Below the pieces are notes generated by a model that saw only the letters and a list, made by a program, of their open reading frames with translations, did no database searches and was not told the origin of the DNA. The translations under genes were made by a program, and so were the position numbers. Source: Allantophomopsis cytisporea (lineage: Eukaryota > Ascomycota > Leotiomycetes > Phacidiales > Phacidiaceae). Taken from it: 64,000 nucleotides of DNA. The stretch spans positions 1,116,001 through 1,180,000 of the forward strand of contig CP103028.1 of NCBI GenBank assembly GCA_024752435.1, read 5' to 3'. This document shows positions 11,267 through 21,199 of the stretch, one piece after another; within the stretch, counting starts at the first letter, position 1, and the number at the start of each line of letters is the position of its first letter.

Positions 11267-11861
11267 ATGGCTGACAATTCCAAGATTGCTGTGCTCGACG
11301 TCAGTACCCCGCACCCCATAAATGAGTCTAACTCTAATATAGAAAAATAACAGACATCCCTCGTCGATCGACTCCCCGCCTCCTCCAAGACCCTCTTCGA
11401 CGCAAAAGCCACCAAGGGCCTCACATTCGAAGCCATTGCACAAGAACTCGGACGCAGCGAAGTCGCCGTGGCCGCCCTCTTCTACGGTCAAGCACAAGCG
11501 TCCGCAGAGGATGTACAGAAGCTCAGCAAGATCCTGGGTGCCGACCACGAAGTGCTCAAGAAGCAATTGCTCGGATTCCCTGACAGAGGTCGCGCTGGTC
11601 CCATGCCTCCTGTCGAACCACTGATCTACAGATTGTACGAAATCGTGCAGAACTACGGTTATGCTTACAAGGCGGTTTTGAACGAGAAGTTTGGGGATGG
11701 AATCATGAGCGCTATTAGCTTCAGCACGAAGGTTGAGAAGGAGGTTGATGAGCAGGGAAACAACTGGGCTGTTATTACTCTGAGAGGAAAATGGTATGTT
11801 ACTTTCCGACGATGGATGATAAGTACTAATGAATGGCAGGCTTCCATTCACCAGATTTTAA
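11267..11861 (+). CDS. CYN1: cyanate hydratase (cyanase)
   Basis: Three exons: 11267-11299, 11354-11793 and 11840-11861, giving 164 residues. Both introns have GT-AG borders (54 and 46 bp); the last exon encodes only LPFTRF after the split tryptophan. Cyanase converts cyanate plus bicarbonate to carbamate and CO2, and the carbamate breaks down to ammonia, so it detoxifies cyanate and releases nitrogen in the cytosol. The N-terminal helical domain (about residues 12-90) contains the GLTFEAIAQELGRSEVAVAAL segment. The C-terminal part has the catalytic triad: Arg104, Glu107 (in YRLYEIVQNYG) and Ser130 (in GIMSAIS). The spacing of 3 and 23 residues equals that of Arg96, Glu99 and Ser122 in the bacterial enzyme. 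The conserved C-terminal KWLPFTRF confirms the last splice. Confidence 0.97.
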
Positions 11862-13118
11862 TTTCTGAATATGTTTGTTATTTCGCAACACAGTGCAACG
11901 ATATACGAGGAATAATATAATTTGAAATTTTTCACGAGTTTCGCACCTATTTATGCTTTCGCGGTGAACAACAACCACTCTAAGATAGCACGACTGATAA
12001 AGCTCAGCGGTGACGCCGAAGGCACACATGACCAATGGTATATATCGAAATGGGATTTAATACAAACTCGAAATCGTGTCCCTTTGATCATGAGCTTTTG
12101 TTCTCCATTGCTTGTATTCCATCCACAATACCATTTAATCATCGCGCAGACGTCGTTGACACTCGGAGCTCTAAACGCATTCTATATATTTTCTCAACGT
12201 TTAGTTTGATATATGTGCAAGGAATAGCAGGTCGAGAAGCGGTGGTCTAGAGCCACTACGTAAAAGAAGAGACAGAGTACCGATACCATGTTCAACACGA
12301 CGAGTAGTTGTTCCTTGAGCTCCTCCGGCACATTTTTCGGATATATTAAAAGGACAAGTCCATTACGAACAAACTATGGCATTCCACGTGGTCTTTCTTT
12401 TAGCTTGTTGAGGCATGTTACCTTTGTTGAAGCTACTCGGGTCAAGGCAATATCATAACAGAGCTTCACTCCCGAACCCTTTGCAGAGTGCTGTTCTTGG
12501 CCCAGTCACATCGAGCGCACGTATTTCCTTAGTCCTTCTTTTGACAATTTCAGAAACAAAGTAAAGCGCGAATATAAGCGCGCGCAGCGATAACTTACGA
12601 GTTGCTTCTCGAATGCGGTGTTCAAGAGGCGCGCTTGTTCACTTGCCTTGACAATATCAAGCAACAACAATAGTAAGGGTCTAAGCGACATCCACACAAC
12701 AACCTCCGGGGAACAAGAAAAGCATCGTACTATGAAATAGTCCTCGTACATTTTTTGTTCACTCAAGTTCTCGACCTAAGACTTTATCAATGGTCAAAGA
12801 ATATCCTGCTCCTTAGCCTTGTTCAGAAGAAAATGTATTAACTGTACAGCACAAGCATAAACAGCCAATCCACATCATATAGTTCCATACGAACACAATG
12901 AAAGAATCATACAAGTTCTGCATACGCAGAATAGACATAGCCACGATGAATCCTCTCAAATTATGTACCGCCTTACGTGTTGAGGATAAATACCTCCTCG
13001 ACGTCAGTCCACAACATCTTCTTTTCTTCCCCTCGTCAACACAACGGTCCTTACCACTCCCACTTTCACTTCACAGAACCCAAACTTTACAGTCATCCAG
13101 ACTTCCAATCATTACAAA
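11862..13118. other. intergenic region upstream of the CaaX-repeat gene
   Basis: No gene is supported. An 86-codon minus-strand frame at 12506-12766 has no recognisable domain. The last 150 bp are C-rich on the plus strand, with TATA-like GATAAATAC at 12985-12993, about 125 bp before the start codon of the small repeat gene. Confidence 0.5.
12985..12993 (+). promoter_or_regulatory. TATA-like element of the CaaX-repeat gene
   Basis: GATAAATAC lies 126 bp before the ATG and is followed by a long pyrimidine-rich leader containing TCTTCTTTTCTTCCCC and similar runs. Such CT-rich leaders are common at well-expressed fungal genes. The assignment rests on position and composition only. Confidence 0.35.
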
Positions 13119-13352
13119 ATGCCTTCAGCAAATTCGTCCACAAGACCAGCCCCCAAGGGCAACTCCGGAACCACTCATGATGACAATGAATTCATGCGTA
13201 GCACCACCGCTGGAGGCTGCGAGGTTATGCGCAGCACAACGACAGGCGGCTGCCAAGTCATGAGATGTAATTAGTCCACTCAATCCCTTTCTCTCTTTGC
13301 AATTACTGACTGTGTCACAGCTACTTCCCCCGGCGGTTGCGTCGTCATGTAA
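13119..13352 (+). CDS. CaaX-repeat peptide, probable a-factor-like pheromone precursor
   Basis: Two exons, 13119-13266 and 13321-13352, with a 54-bp GT-AG intron (donor GTAATT, acceptor CACAG). The protein has 59 residues. It opens MPSANSSTRPAPKG, an unstructured leader. From residue 27 three tandem 11-residue units follow: RSTTAGGCEVM, RSTTTGGCQVM and RSTSPGGCVVM, and the protein stops directly after the last M. The final CVVM is a CaaX box with Met at X, the form expected for farnesylation, and the first two units end in CaaX-like CEVM and CQVM. Filamentous ascomycete a-factor-type precursors are tiny, often begin MPS and end in CaaX (CVVM in Neurospora MFA-1); hybrid-type precursors in Trichoderma carry repeated C-x-V-M motifs. 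The intron splits the third unit, and joining it restores the repeat exactly, which strongly supports the gene model. Another small prenylated peptide is the alternative. Confidence 0.8.
13197..13349 (+). repeat. three 33-bp tandem coding repeats
   Basis: Units are 13197-13229, 13230-13262 and 13263-13266 joined to 13321-13349. Each encodes R-S-T-(T/S)-x-G-G-C-x-V-M. Codons differ between units at many third positions (for example GGAGGC, GGCGGC, GGCGGT), so the peptide is conserved more strongly than the DNA. This points to selection on the protein rather than recent duplication. Confidence 0.85.
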
Positions 13353-14404
13353 GCGCTTTGTGCTTTTGATAGGTACGTCTCCTTTCCAAGTGTCCATTCT
13401 TTCAGCCATCCTAACATTACACAGGACAAGTGCAGACATCTGCTAGACACTCTTGCCAAAGATCGCTCGACTCTGACGCATCCTGTCCCCACTTGAACTT
13501 CGGCTTCCCTCTTCGCATCGGCAAATCTTGCGATCGGTTCTTCATCGCTCCAGCATGCGACCTTCCTTTCTTCTCACTCGATACCGCTTCACTGCCGCTT
13601 TCTTCTTTCTACTACTCTACTTCTTAGGGATGGGCGCTTAGGTTGATAAGATAAGCTACGTGTCAATACTGTTTATTCCTCATCTAATCTGGGATGGTGA
13701 TCTGAGGTCGAATTTACATGGTGGCATGTTGGTTTTTTGACATATTGTGTACCTTTTGGATTTATCTCGGGCTAAGGAATGTGGTTGTTAAATTTCAGAA
13801 CTTGTTATGAATTGCTGGTGTAGGTTGACAATTAAGAATATACCTCGATTTTGAGATTCTGTGTTTGGGATTTGTGAATATGATTGGATGTGAAATGTAT
13901 GTGAGGCTTAGAAATGGAAATGCTTGACTTTCATGTAAGGACCGTACGTGTAGGGAAGTAAAGCCTATCATGAAGTTTGTGAGTTTCTTTTCTGGCAGCT
14001 GGTAGTGGAATGGAGATCTCATTGGTGAAGCTTGATATTGTCGTTCTCATGGTGCGTCATAGAAAGAAGTTAAAGATGGTAGCAGTATCCACATTGAATC
14101 GGGGCTACATTCACATCTGGAATACTACCTCTTCACAGAAGGTGACTGATTATTCAATTGTTTGCTCATAGAAAGTTCTGAAAACATTGATGTTGAAATA
14201 TCTCGAAGCGCATAAAATGTTGCGTGACCACAATAGCCATGGTGCCACGTTTCGAGCGTTAGCCTAACGATTAGATTACACATGCAAGGTCCGACGATTA
14301 CCCCGCCGCCCCGCCTTCTCCGTCCGACCTGCAACCAGAAGCACAATCATACATTAGCTCCAACGTACCGTTCACGAAGCAGAACCTTTTTGTTTTTATC
14401 AACC
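13353..14404. other. intergenic region, 3' end of the CaaX-repeat gene and upstream of the Ybp-like gene
   Basis: No further coding sequence is supported. The first 250 bp are C-rich on the plus strand and probably form the untranslated 3' part of the pheromone-like gene; long untranslated regions are known for fungal pheromone genes. An in-frame ATG at 14282 upstream of the next gene is judged not to be its start. Confidence 0.5.
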
Positions 14405-16261
14405 ATGGCGACCATCGACGATTCAATCAAAGCTATTACAAACAGTCTCCCTCCCGAAACCGACCCTCTCACCTATCTCACAATCGTCGAAGCACATCTT
14501 AGCCTACATCCCGAACTATTATCGACGCTCAATGAGCTCCTGCAGAACCAGGAGCTCACGCAGAGTATAGGATGGGATCTAATTCAGGTCTTATTACCTT
14601 ACGGTGAAAAGGCCGAACAATGTCTGAACACCATCGCGAGGTTGGGCAATCCCAGAGAGGTGGTGCTGAAGGTTACCGAGGCGATGACGTTGCTAGATCT
14701 AGATGAGGAACATCCGGAGGCTGCTACAAAGGAGATTGCGGAAGAGGCATCTCAGGTGGAGGAAGCAGCACAGATTGAGAAGCTCGAGAAGAAGGATCCA
14801 GATATGCCAGCAGCTGTCGACCGATTTTGTACACTTGTCGGTTTGCTGTCCATCCTCCATCCGCGTATCAAAACAAAATACCCCTCCCGCTTCCTCTCAA
14901 CGTCCCTTATCGCCATCCTTACGGCATACCGTCCTTCTGCGCAAGCTACAAGAGCTGTGCTTGCCTTTGTGCATACGATTTCCGGGAAGAAGCGCCCTAC
15001 GTTACCCGGTCGAAAGTCCAGTGCTGCTATACCCAGCATGAACCCAACTTCAGCAGGTCCATCAGCTCCAGATCCAGAGGCTACGTCTGAGGACCCGAAG
15101 GAGGCTGCTATTCAAACGAAATTGTTGCAATCTTTTGTTACGCATATACTTGAGGAATATGTCAATTCAAACGGGCTTGAATGGTCAGCTAGGTTGCAGG
15201 AGTTTTATGAGCCGAACAAAATAGTTGCAAACAGGAAGAGTACTGGTGAGGCTTACAAGACGGAGGAAGTTCTGCAGGAGCGAGAGATTATTGTTGGACA
15301 ATTAGTTGCTCTGGCAAGGGATCTAGGACTGGGTGATTATGATGAGCTATTCAAGGCGATTTATGCTACAGACGACCATCCATCGGAATACGACCCGGAT
15401 GATAATTCGCCTTCTTCACCGGCAGATATACCCCTCTCACAGGCCGGATCACTCTACCTCATTGCGTGCTTGGTCTTCTCTTCTATTCTCTTCGCTACTA
15501 ATACACCAAAACCGCAAATTTCTATCTTCAAAGACCATGTGAAACTGGTGGATCATTTTATTGGCACCAACGGACCACAGAGTATAGGCCAAGAAGAGGA
15601 GTCTGTGATTGACGCCCTTGTGTTCCTAGGTCTCTGGCTTGAGAACACTGATGCCTTTGTCTCTGGGCCTCTCTCAGACGAAGAGTACCTCCAGCACCTT
15701 CAAAACCTCGCACTTCTATCCGCCAATTGCCCATCGCCAAGCCTTCGCTACCAAGCTCATCTTCTCACATCAGCAATCTTACATGCTCACCCCGTGGACC
15801 GAGTTCGCTTGACGTTCATTACCGACACCCTTGAGAACTGCCCGTTCTCGAATCTCAAAGCATCTGCCGTTTCCTGGCTCAAGGAAGAAATCTTAACAGC
15901 CCGCCAACGAAAAGCCACCAATCTATTCGCTAGTCCAGTTGCGATCACAGCTACGCAGCCATACATATTCAACGACCTCAAGTCCCTAGCTGATGCACCC
16001 GTCGCAGAACAAAGAGAGGAAATTTCGAGAGAATATGCATTCCACATGGCTGTCGTCAACTTCCTTGTATTTATAAGCGGCGAGATTCACAAGTCCATTG
16101 TGCCGGAGGGTATGTGGAGTGTTGTAGAGGAGATTTATACAGGCCCGCTTAGGAGGGTGCAGGAGAATGTGCTGCGCGAAGATGTCAATGAGGGAGTGGA
16201 CTTGGTGGGCAGGGGAGAGATGGAAATCTTGGGGCAAAGACTAGATATGCTGGATGAATGA
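14405..16261 (+). CDS. Ybp1/Ybp2-glomulin family protein
   Basis: A single exon of 618 residues from ATG 14405 (context CAACCATGGC). An in-frame ATG at 14282 would add 41 residues rich in P, R and T with no family character, so the inner start was chosen. The N-terminus (MATIDDSIKAI, then IGWDLIQVLLPY and IARLGNPREVVLKVTEAM) matches the family that includes yeast Ybp1 and Ybp2 and is related to glomulin. The rest is predicted all-helical, with an acidic insertion near residues 105-135. In yeast Ybp1 binds Yap1 and helps its oxidation by peroxide, and Ybp2 is linked to kinetochores. Which role applies here cannot be decided. Neighbouring genes give no functional hint. Confidence 0.8.
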   Translation: MATIDDSIKAITNSLPPETDPLTYLTIVEAHLSLHPELLSTLNELLQNQELTQSIGWDLIQVLLPYGEKAEQCLNTIARLGNPREVVLKVTEAMTLLDLDEEHPEAATKEIAEEASQVEEAAQIEKLEKKDPDMPAAVDRFCTLVGLLSILHPRIKTKYPSRFLSTSLIAILTAYRPSAQATRAVLAFVHTISGKKRPTLPGRKSSAAIPSMNPTSAGPSAPDPEATSEDPKEAAIQTKLLQSFVTHILEEYVNSNGLEWSARLQEFYEPNKIVANRKSTGEAYKTEEVLQEREIIVGQLVALARDLGLGDYDELFKAIYATDDHPSEYDPDDNSPSSPADIPLSQAGSLYLIACLVFSSILFATNTPKPQISIFKDHVKLVDHFIGTNGPQSIGQEEESVIDALVFLGLWLENTDAFVSGPLSDEEYLQHLQNLALLSANCPSPSLRYQAHLLTSAILHAHPVDRVRLTFITDTLENCPFSNLKASAVSWLKEEILTARQRKATNLFASPVAITATQPYIFNDLKSLADAPVAEQREEISREYAFHMAVVNFLVFISGEIHKSIVPEGMWSVVEEIYTGPLRRVQENVLREDVNEGVDLVGRGEMEILGQRLDMLDE

Positions 16262-17485
16262 TAATACTATGAAGATTGATACCCTGTGTTAGTGGTGACA
16301 TTTTCTGGGCTGTTGTGAGTGATTTGGAGTGTTATAGATTTGGTTTTATAGAGTGACGAATTCTCCCAATTGTGTGTTCATTTTGCGAGCCTCATTATAT
16401 CACATGAGCGTGCACGACATTGAGGTGTAAGATAACCACGTGAAGATAAGTGGAGTGTCAAGCTGTCAATCAACCTTGCGGGAGCCCAGCAGACCAGCCC
16501 AATAAGATTTTAAGCAGTAAAAAGAAACTTCTTCTCTGAATGCTTCTGTGGTGACCTCTAATCCCGCCGTGCCGGCTTGGCAATAAGGCTTGCTCGAAAA
16601 GTGGAGATAACTCCTCTTAGCTACCCAAATAAGGCTCAAGATAATTTACGAATTGCTTATTCAAAGTCTTGTGATAACTTTACAAATGATTCTCACGCCT
16701 CAGACATGCAGGAATAGTCCGAGTATTCCTCTACACAATTGGTACACCCTCGTGCTTATGCCGTACTCCAGCATACACATTGATGCCTCCTCATGATCTA
16801 TCGACTCAAACTGAGGAAACAGAAGCAATTGTTGGCTGAGCAGGCGTAAGAAACTGTGATCGCCCTACCTCAATGTGCGATAAACCGCAAACTAATCACC
16901 CCGTCTTACATGTCAGCCCGCTACTGCGAACAATTTATTCGAGCAAGGAGGTTCAGGGATATACCAAATGATCCAATCACAGCACAAAAACCGGCTTAGA
17001 GCCCTATGAGTTCCCGCGCATCACCGTCCCCTCTATGACTTCTGACGGATTGATCTTGCGATAGATTTGCTCGTCGTTTGTCATCTTGGCTGAATTCACA
17101 GGTCAATTGTAAGAGCATTATGACTGGTATTTACTTCGTATCTTTGTACGTCCTTCCACTTCTGGGATAGACGCGGCGACGAGGCGGAAGCATATAGCTT
17201 CACGATTTTCGAAAGGAGATATCTTGCCGATGCTCCTTGCGGCGCGGACTTTTGATGGTGGCGAAATGATGAGTGGCCAGGCTCTTGGAACTGAGATAGG
17301 ACGTGATGGCATATGATTCATACAGTATCTGCATGCAATTAAAGTGAATGTGAGCCAAGCAAATCAAGCTTCTGCATGATACCGCATAATCCTCATGGTA
17401 CAGCTGTAACCTTCGGTCTTTGATCCTACATATACTCTGCTTTCACCACATTCCTCTCTGCTTACGACCCAATTCAATCTCCATC
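16262..17485. other. intergenic region upstream of the OPT transporter gene
   Basis: No gene is supported over 1.2 kb. A 67-codon minus-strand frame at 17118-17321 was examined and has no recognised domain. TATA-like CATATACT lies shortly before the transporter start. Confidence 0.5.
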
Positions 17486-20060
17486 ATGGTTCTCGGTCTA
17501 CGAAAGAAAGGCCCCGAGCCTATAGCTTCTGAGCTACAAGACCGTTCGCCGGACAGTGACCTCGGCACCTCATCTGCATTCCAATCAAAGGTCGATGACG
17601 GCGCCCCCGTTTTAACCTCCGGTACTCAGCCAGAGGATGCCGTCTCACAGCTGGACAAATTCAAGCGCCTGCACCGTTGGGACTTGCACTTGCCGCAGGA
17701 GCAACTCGAAACCGTCGCGGCTGTCATTGACAGCGGCGATGTCGAAAAAGAGGTTGCCGTTGAGCAGTCGCTGCTCGAAGAGGACTCTCCGTATCCGGAA
17801 GTGCGTGCTGCGGTCCGCAACTACGACGAAGAGGATTTGCCTTGTAACACCATTCGTGCATGGACAATTGGACTGATCTTGACTACCATTGCTTGTTCTG
17901 TCAACCTCCTGTTCTCGCTTCGCAATCCGGCTGTTTCTATCACCACCTATGTCGTGCAGCTTGTCGCTTATCCGCTTGGTCTTGGCTGGGATAAGGTCAT
18001 GCCGAAGAGGAGGTTCAAGACATTCGGCGTCCACTGGAGTCTTAATCCCAGCCCCTTCAATATGAAGGAACATACTGTCATCGTCGTTATGGCTAATGCT
18101 TCGTTCGCTGGTGGCGTGGCTTATGCAACCGACATCTTACTCGCGCAGGAGGTCTTCTATAAGCAGTTCTTTGGCTGGGGTTTTCAGATGCTGTTGGTTA
18201 TTAGTTCGCAGATGATTGGCTTTGGTTTGGCAGGCATGGTTAGACGGTTCCTTGTTTGTAAGTTGGCTGATGTTATCGCTTGTGATTCTTGAGTAGTGCT
18301 GATGATATCAGGGCCTGCTGCTATGATTTGGCCGTCGACTTTAGTAAATACTACTTTGTTCTACACGTTGCATGATCACACTCCTGCCGACCCTTCTAAG
18401 ACTGGAGGATGGTCAATCGGAAGGTACAAATACTTCCTATATGTTTTCACAGGCTCATTTGTCTGGTATTGGTTCCCTGGTAAACCCTCCACCCTTCGTC
18501 TTCAATCTACTAGCGGATGAAAGCTAAGATCTATTAGGCTGGATCGCACAGTTCTTGAGTTTCTTTGTGTTTCCAACATGGATTGCACCAAACAATCCCG
18601 TTGTCAACCAAATCTTTGGTGGTTACACCGGCCTTGGAATTATTCCAATTACTTTCGACTGGACGGTTGTTACAGGTTTCCTGACCAGCCCTTTAATCTT
18701 CCCGTGGTTTGCTATCGCCAACATGGTTGTCGGTGTAGTTGTTTTCATCCTCATCACCGCACTCGGCATGCATTACACCGGAGCCCTCTTTTCAGACTAT
18801 CTCCCGATGCAGGATCTCAAGAGCTATGATAACACGGGCTCTATCTACAACGTTAGCCGTGTTATGACACCAGAACTGACCCTAGACGTAGAAGCCTACA
18901 AAGCCTATTCACCCCTTTTTCTATCCACTAATTTCACACTCTGTTATGGCGTCTCCTTTGCTACTGTCTCGTCCCTCTTTGTACACACAGCTCTCTACAA
19001 TGGCAAAGAAGTTTGGGAGCGCTGGAAGCTAGCGCGGAACCAAGACGCCGATGTACATTTCACCATGATGAAGAAGTATCGCGAGTCCCCTGACTGGTGG
19101 TACGCAGTCATGTACCTCATCCTGTTCGCGATATCACTTGTCACCTGCCTGAACTGGGACACGCACTTCACGTGGTGGGCCTTCATAATTAGCATGATCA
19201 TTCCGGTGATCTTTCTCATCCCAATCGGCATGATCATGGCCGTCACGAATTGGCAGATTGGGCTAAACGTCATCACCGAGTTCATCATTGGCTACATGCA
19301 ACCCGGCCGCCCCGTGGCAATGATGATGTTCAAGAGTTATGGCTACGTCGCCATGTCCCAAGCCCTGTATTTCCTTCAAGACCTAAAAATGGGCCACTAC
19401 ATGAAAGTGCCACCTCGTACAATGTTCATGGCGCAGGCTATCGCCGTCCTGTGGTCGTCTATCGTGCAGGTCGCCGTCTTCAATTGGGCTCTCGGCTCAA
19501 TCGATGGTATCTGCACCCCTGACCAGCCAAATCACTACACGTGTCCTGGCGCAAATACCTTTTACACGGCTTCCGTCATCTGGGGCGCTATTGGTCCCGC
19601 TCGTATCTTCTCCCCGGGGGCTATCTACTCGTCTATGCAGTGGTACTGGCTCATTGGGGCTGTCCTCCCGGTCATCACTTACCTCGCTGCCCGCAAATGG
19701 CCTCGCAGTATTGCGAGGTACATCATAACACCATTGATGTTTGGCGGCACGGGATGGATCCCGCCGGCTACGTGTTATATCTATTTCTGCTGGGGCATTG
19801 TGGGGTTCATATTCAACAAGTATATCAAGAGTAGGCACCCAGGCTGGTGGTCAGAGTACAACTACGTCACTAGCGCGGGACTGGATTGTGGATTGTTCAT
19901 TTCAACGCTGGTTATCTTCTTTACGCTGCAGTTGACAAATACCAAGCCCCCGCAGTGGTGGGGGAACGTAGATGTCTTTAACACTATGGATGCTACTGAT
20001 ACCGCCGTTAGGAAGGTTCTGACGAATGGAACTTTTGGTCCACCGCCGGGAAGCTGGTAG
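17486..20060 (+). CDS. OPT-family oligopeptide transporter
   Basis: Three exons (17486-18257, 18312-18479, 18538-20060) give 820 residues; introns are 54 and 58 bp with clean GT-AG borders and both phases fit. The protein has an acidic cytosolic N-terminus of about 120 residues and then about 15 hydrophobic segments. The family signature appears as LNPSPFNMKEHTVIVVMANAS, close to the NPGPFNxKEH consensus of oligopeptide transporters. The C-terminus shows FNKYIKSRHPGWWSEYNYVTSAGLDCG, also typical of this family. OPT proteins carry tetra- and pentapeptides, glutathione or metal chelates with protons across the plasma membrane. The substrate here is not predictable. Length and motifs are normal and the gene looks intact. 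Confidence 0.95.
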
Positions 20061-21199
20061 ATTGCTTTTGAGAGGTGGGATACCTATAATGAGATGATTT
20101 GATGAGAATGTAGTAATTTTGTTGGGTATCTCCACGAATCGTAAAGTGTTGTGACATGAGGAGTGATAAACAAAGTGCCTGGCTGTGTAGTCAGCAAGTC
20201 GCAATTGAGACACAATCGTAAAGGTTTTACGCTGAAGCCGACGGATTCTACTCTGTAGCTATCTATATACTACGTAGTGGCGCGGAGCATCTCTAACCCG
20301 GTAGTCACTGGAAGTGAGAATGAGTCACTTTCACATACTTGCACCGAAGTCAGTCTGTATAATGGCCACGTATGTTGACAAGTTCGTATTTGGAATAATC
20401 TATTCATGGGGTTTGCTGAGTATCACAGTGCAGTTGGGAGGGCAGGTAGGCTTCTCCCGACGTTCGCTTAAGTTTTTGATTCGGTGCCTCTAATATGGGA
20501 GCGCCTTGAGGGATTTGCAACGTCTGCGATTCTACGTCGCCATCATGACTATACTACTTCGTAATATTGAAATAGATTATTCCGATGAATATGCTTGATC
20601 TTGTAACAACGATGGTACGTAGACGATTTGGTGGACATCGAAACACCAACGCCTAAGTACGTTCAATCATCTCCCCATTTCCAAACGAACTGAGTTATTG
20701 ACTTACCAGAAAAATACTACGATCTCAGATTTGATATCCGGATCTATAGTCTAGCAATCTTGAACCGCTTAGAGCCTTTCAAGGAATAGACTCGAAGTAT
20801 TAGAATGGTCAGATATTATGCTCCGAATAAGCAAGCTTATGGAGCATTTTCTCAAAATCTTCGCCAAAGAATACTGCCTTTACAAGTACACTGAAAATAT
20901 TCATAACTTGTGCATAAGTATATACTTTCCTCATATTTGGTATGATAAGCTCGCGTAAGATCCACAAATAAGTCAACGCGAGGTTCTATTAAGGTTCCGT
21001 TGATCGACCAGAAAAGGGGGATGGATATTGATGACATATACGGATCATATATTCGCCGACTATCCGTGAAACTACGCATGCCTCGTAATCCAGCGACGCT
21101 GCGCCCCTCAGCAACAATTCTAAACACTACCTCATCTCTCCTTGATCGAATCTCTTGTTCAAGTCATGATAGATTGTATATGATGTTTTCGACATAGCC
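20061..21199. other. intergenic region with repeat copy B
   Basis: No coding region is supported. The interval contains the second copy of the dispersed repeat at 20243-20380 and, near 21199, the promoter of the palmitoyltransferase gene. Confidence 0.5.
20243..20380 (+). repeat. dispersed repeat, copy B
   Basis: It aligns over about 137 bp with 696-832 in the same orientation, with shared blocks at both ends (GGATTCTACTCTG and TTGACA). It lies about 180 bp after the stop codon of the OPT gene. Copy B is richer in G and C than copy A, so copy A appears more mutated. No open frame runs through it. Confidence 0.6.

Noticed and set aside
12506..12766. 86-codon minus-strand frame with a leucine run
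   Set aside because: No signal peptide at the start, no family features and no promoter-like context.
14282..14404. In-frame upstream ATG adding 41 residues to the Ybp-like protein
   Set aside because: The extra part is low-complexity and unlike the family; ATG 14405 has a better context and gives the family N-terminus.
17118..17321. 67-codon minus-strand frame upstream of the OPT gene
   Set aside because: Protein-like composition in part, but no recognisable domain, and the place fits a promoter.
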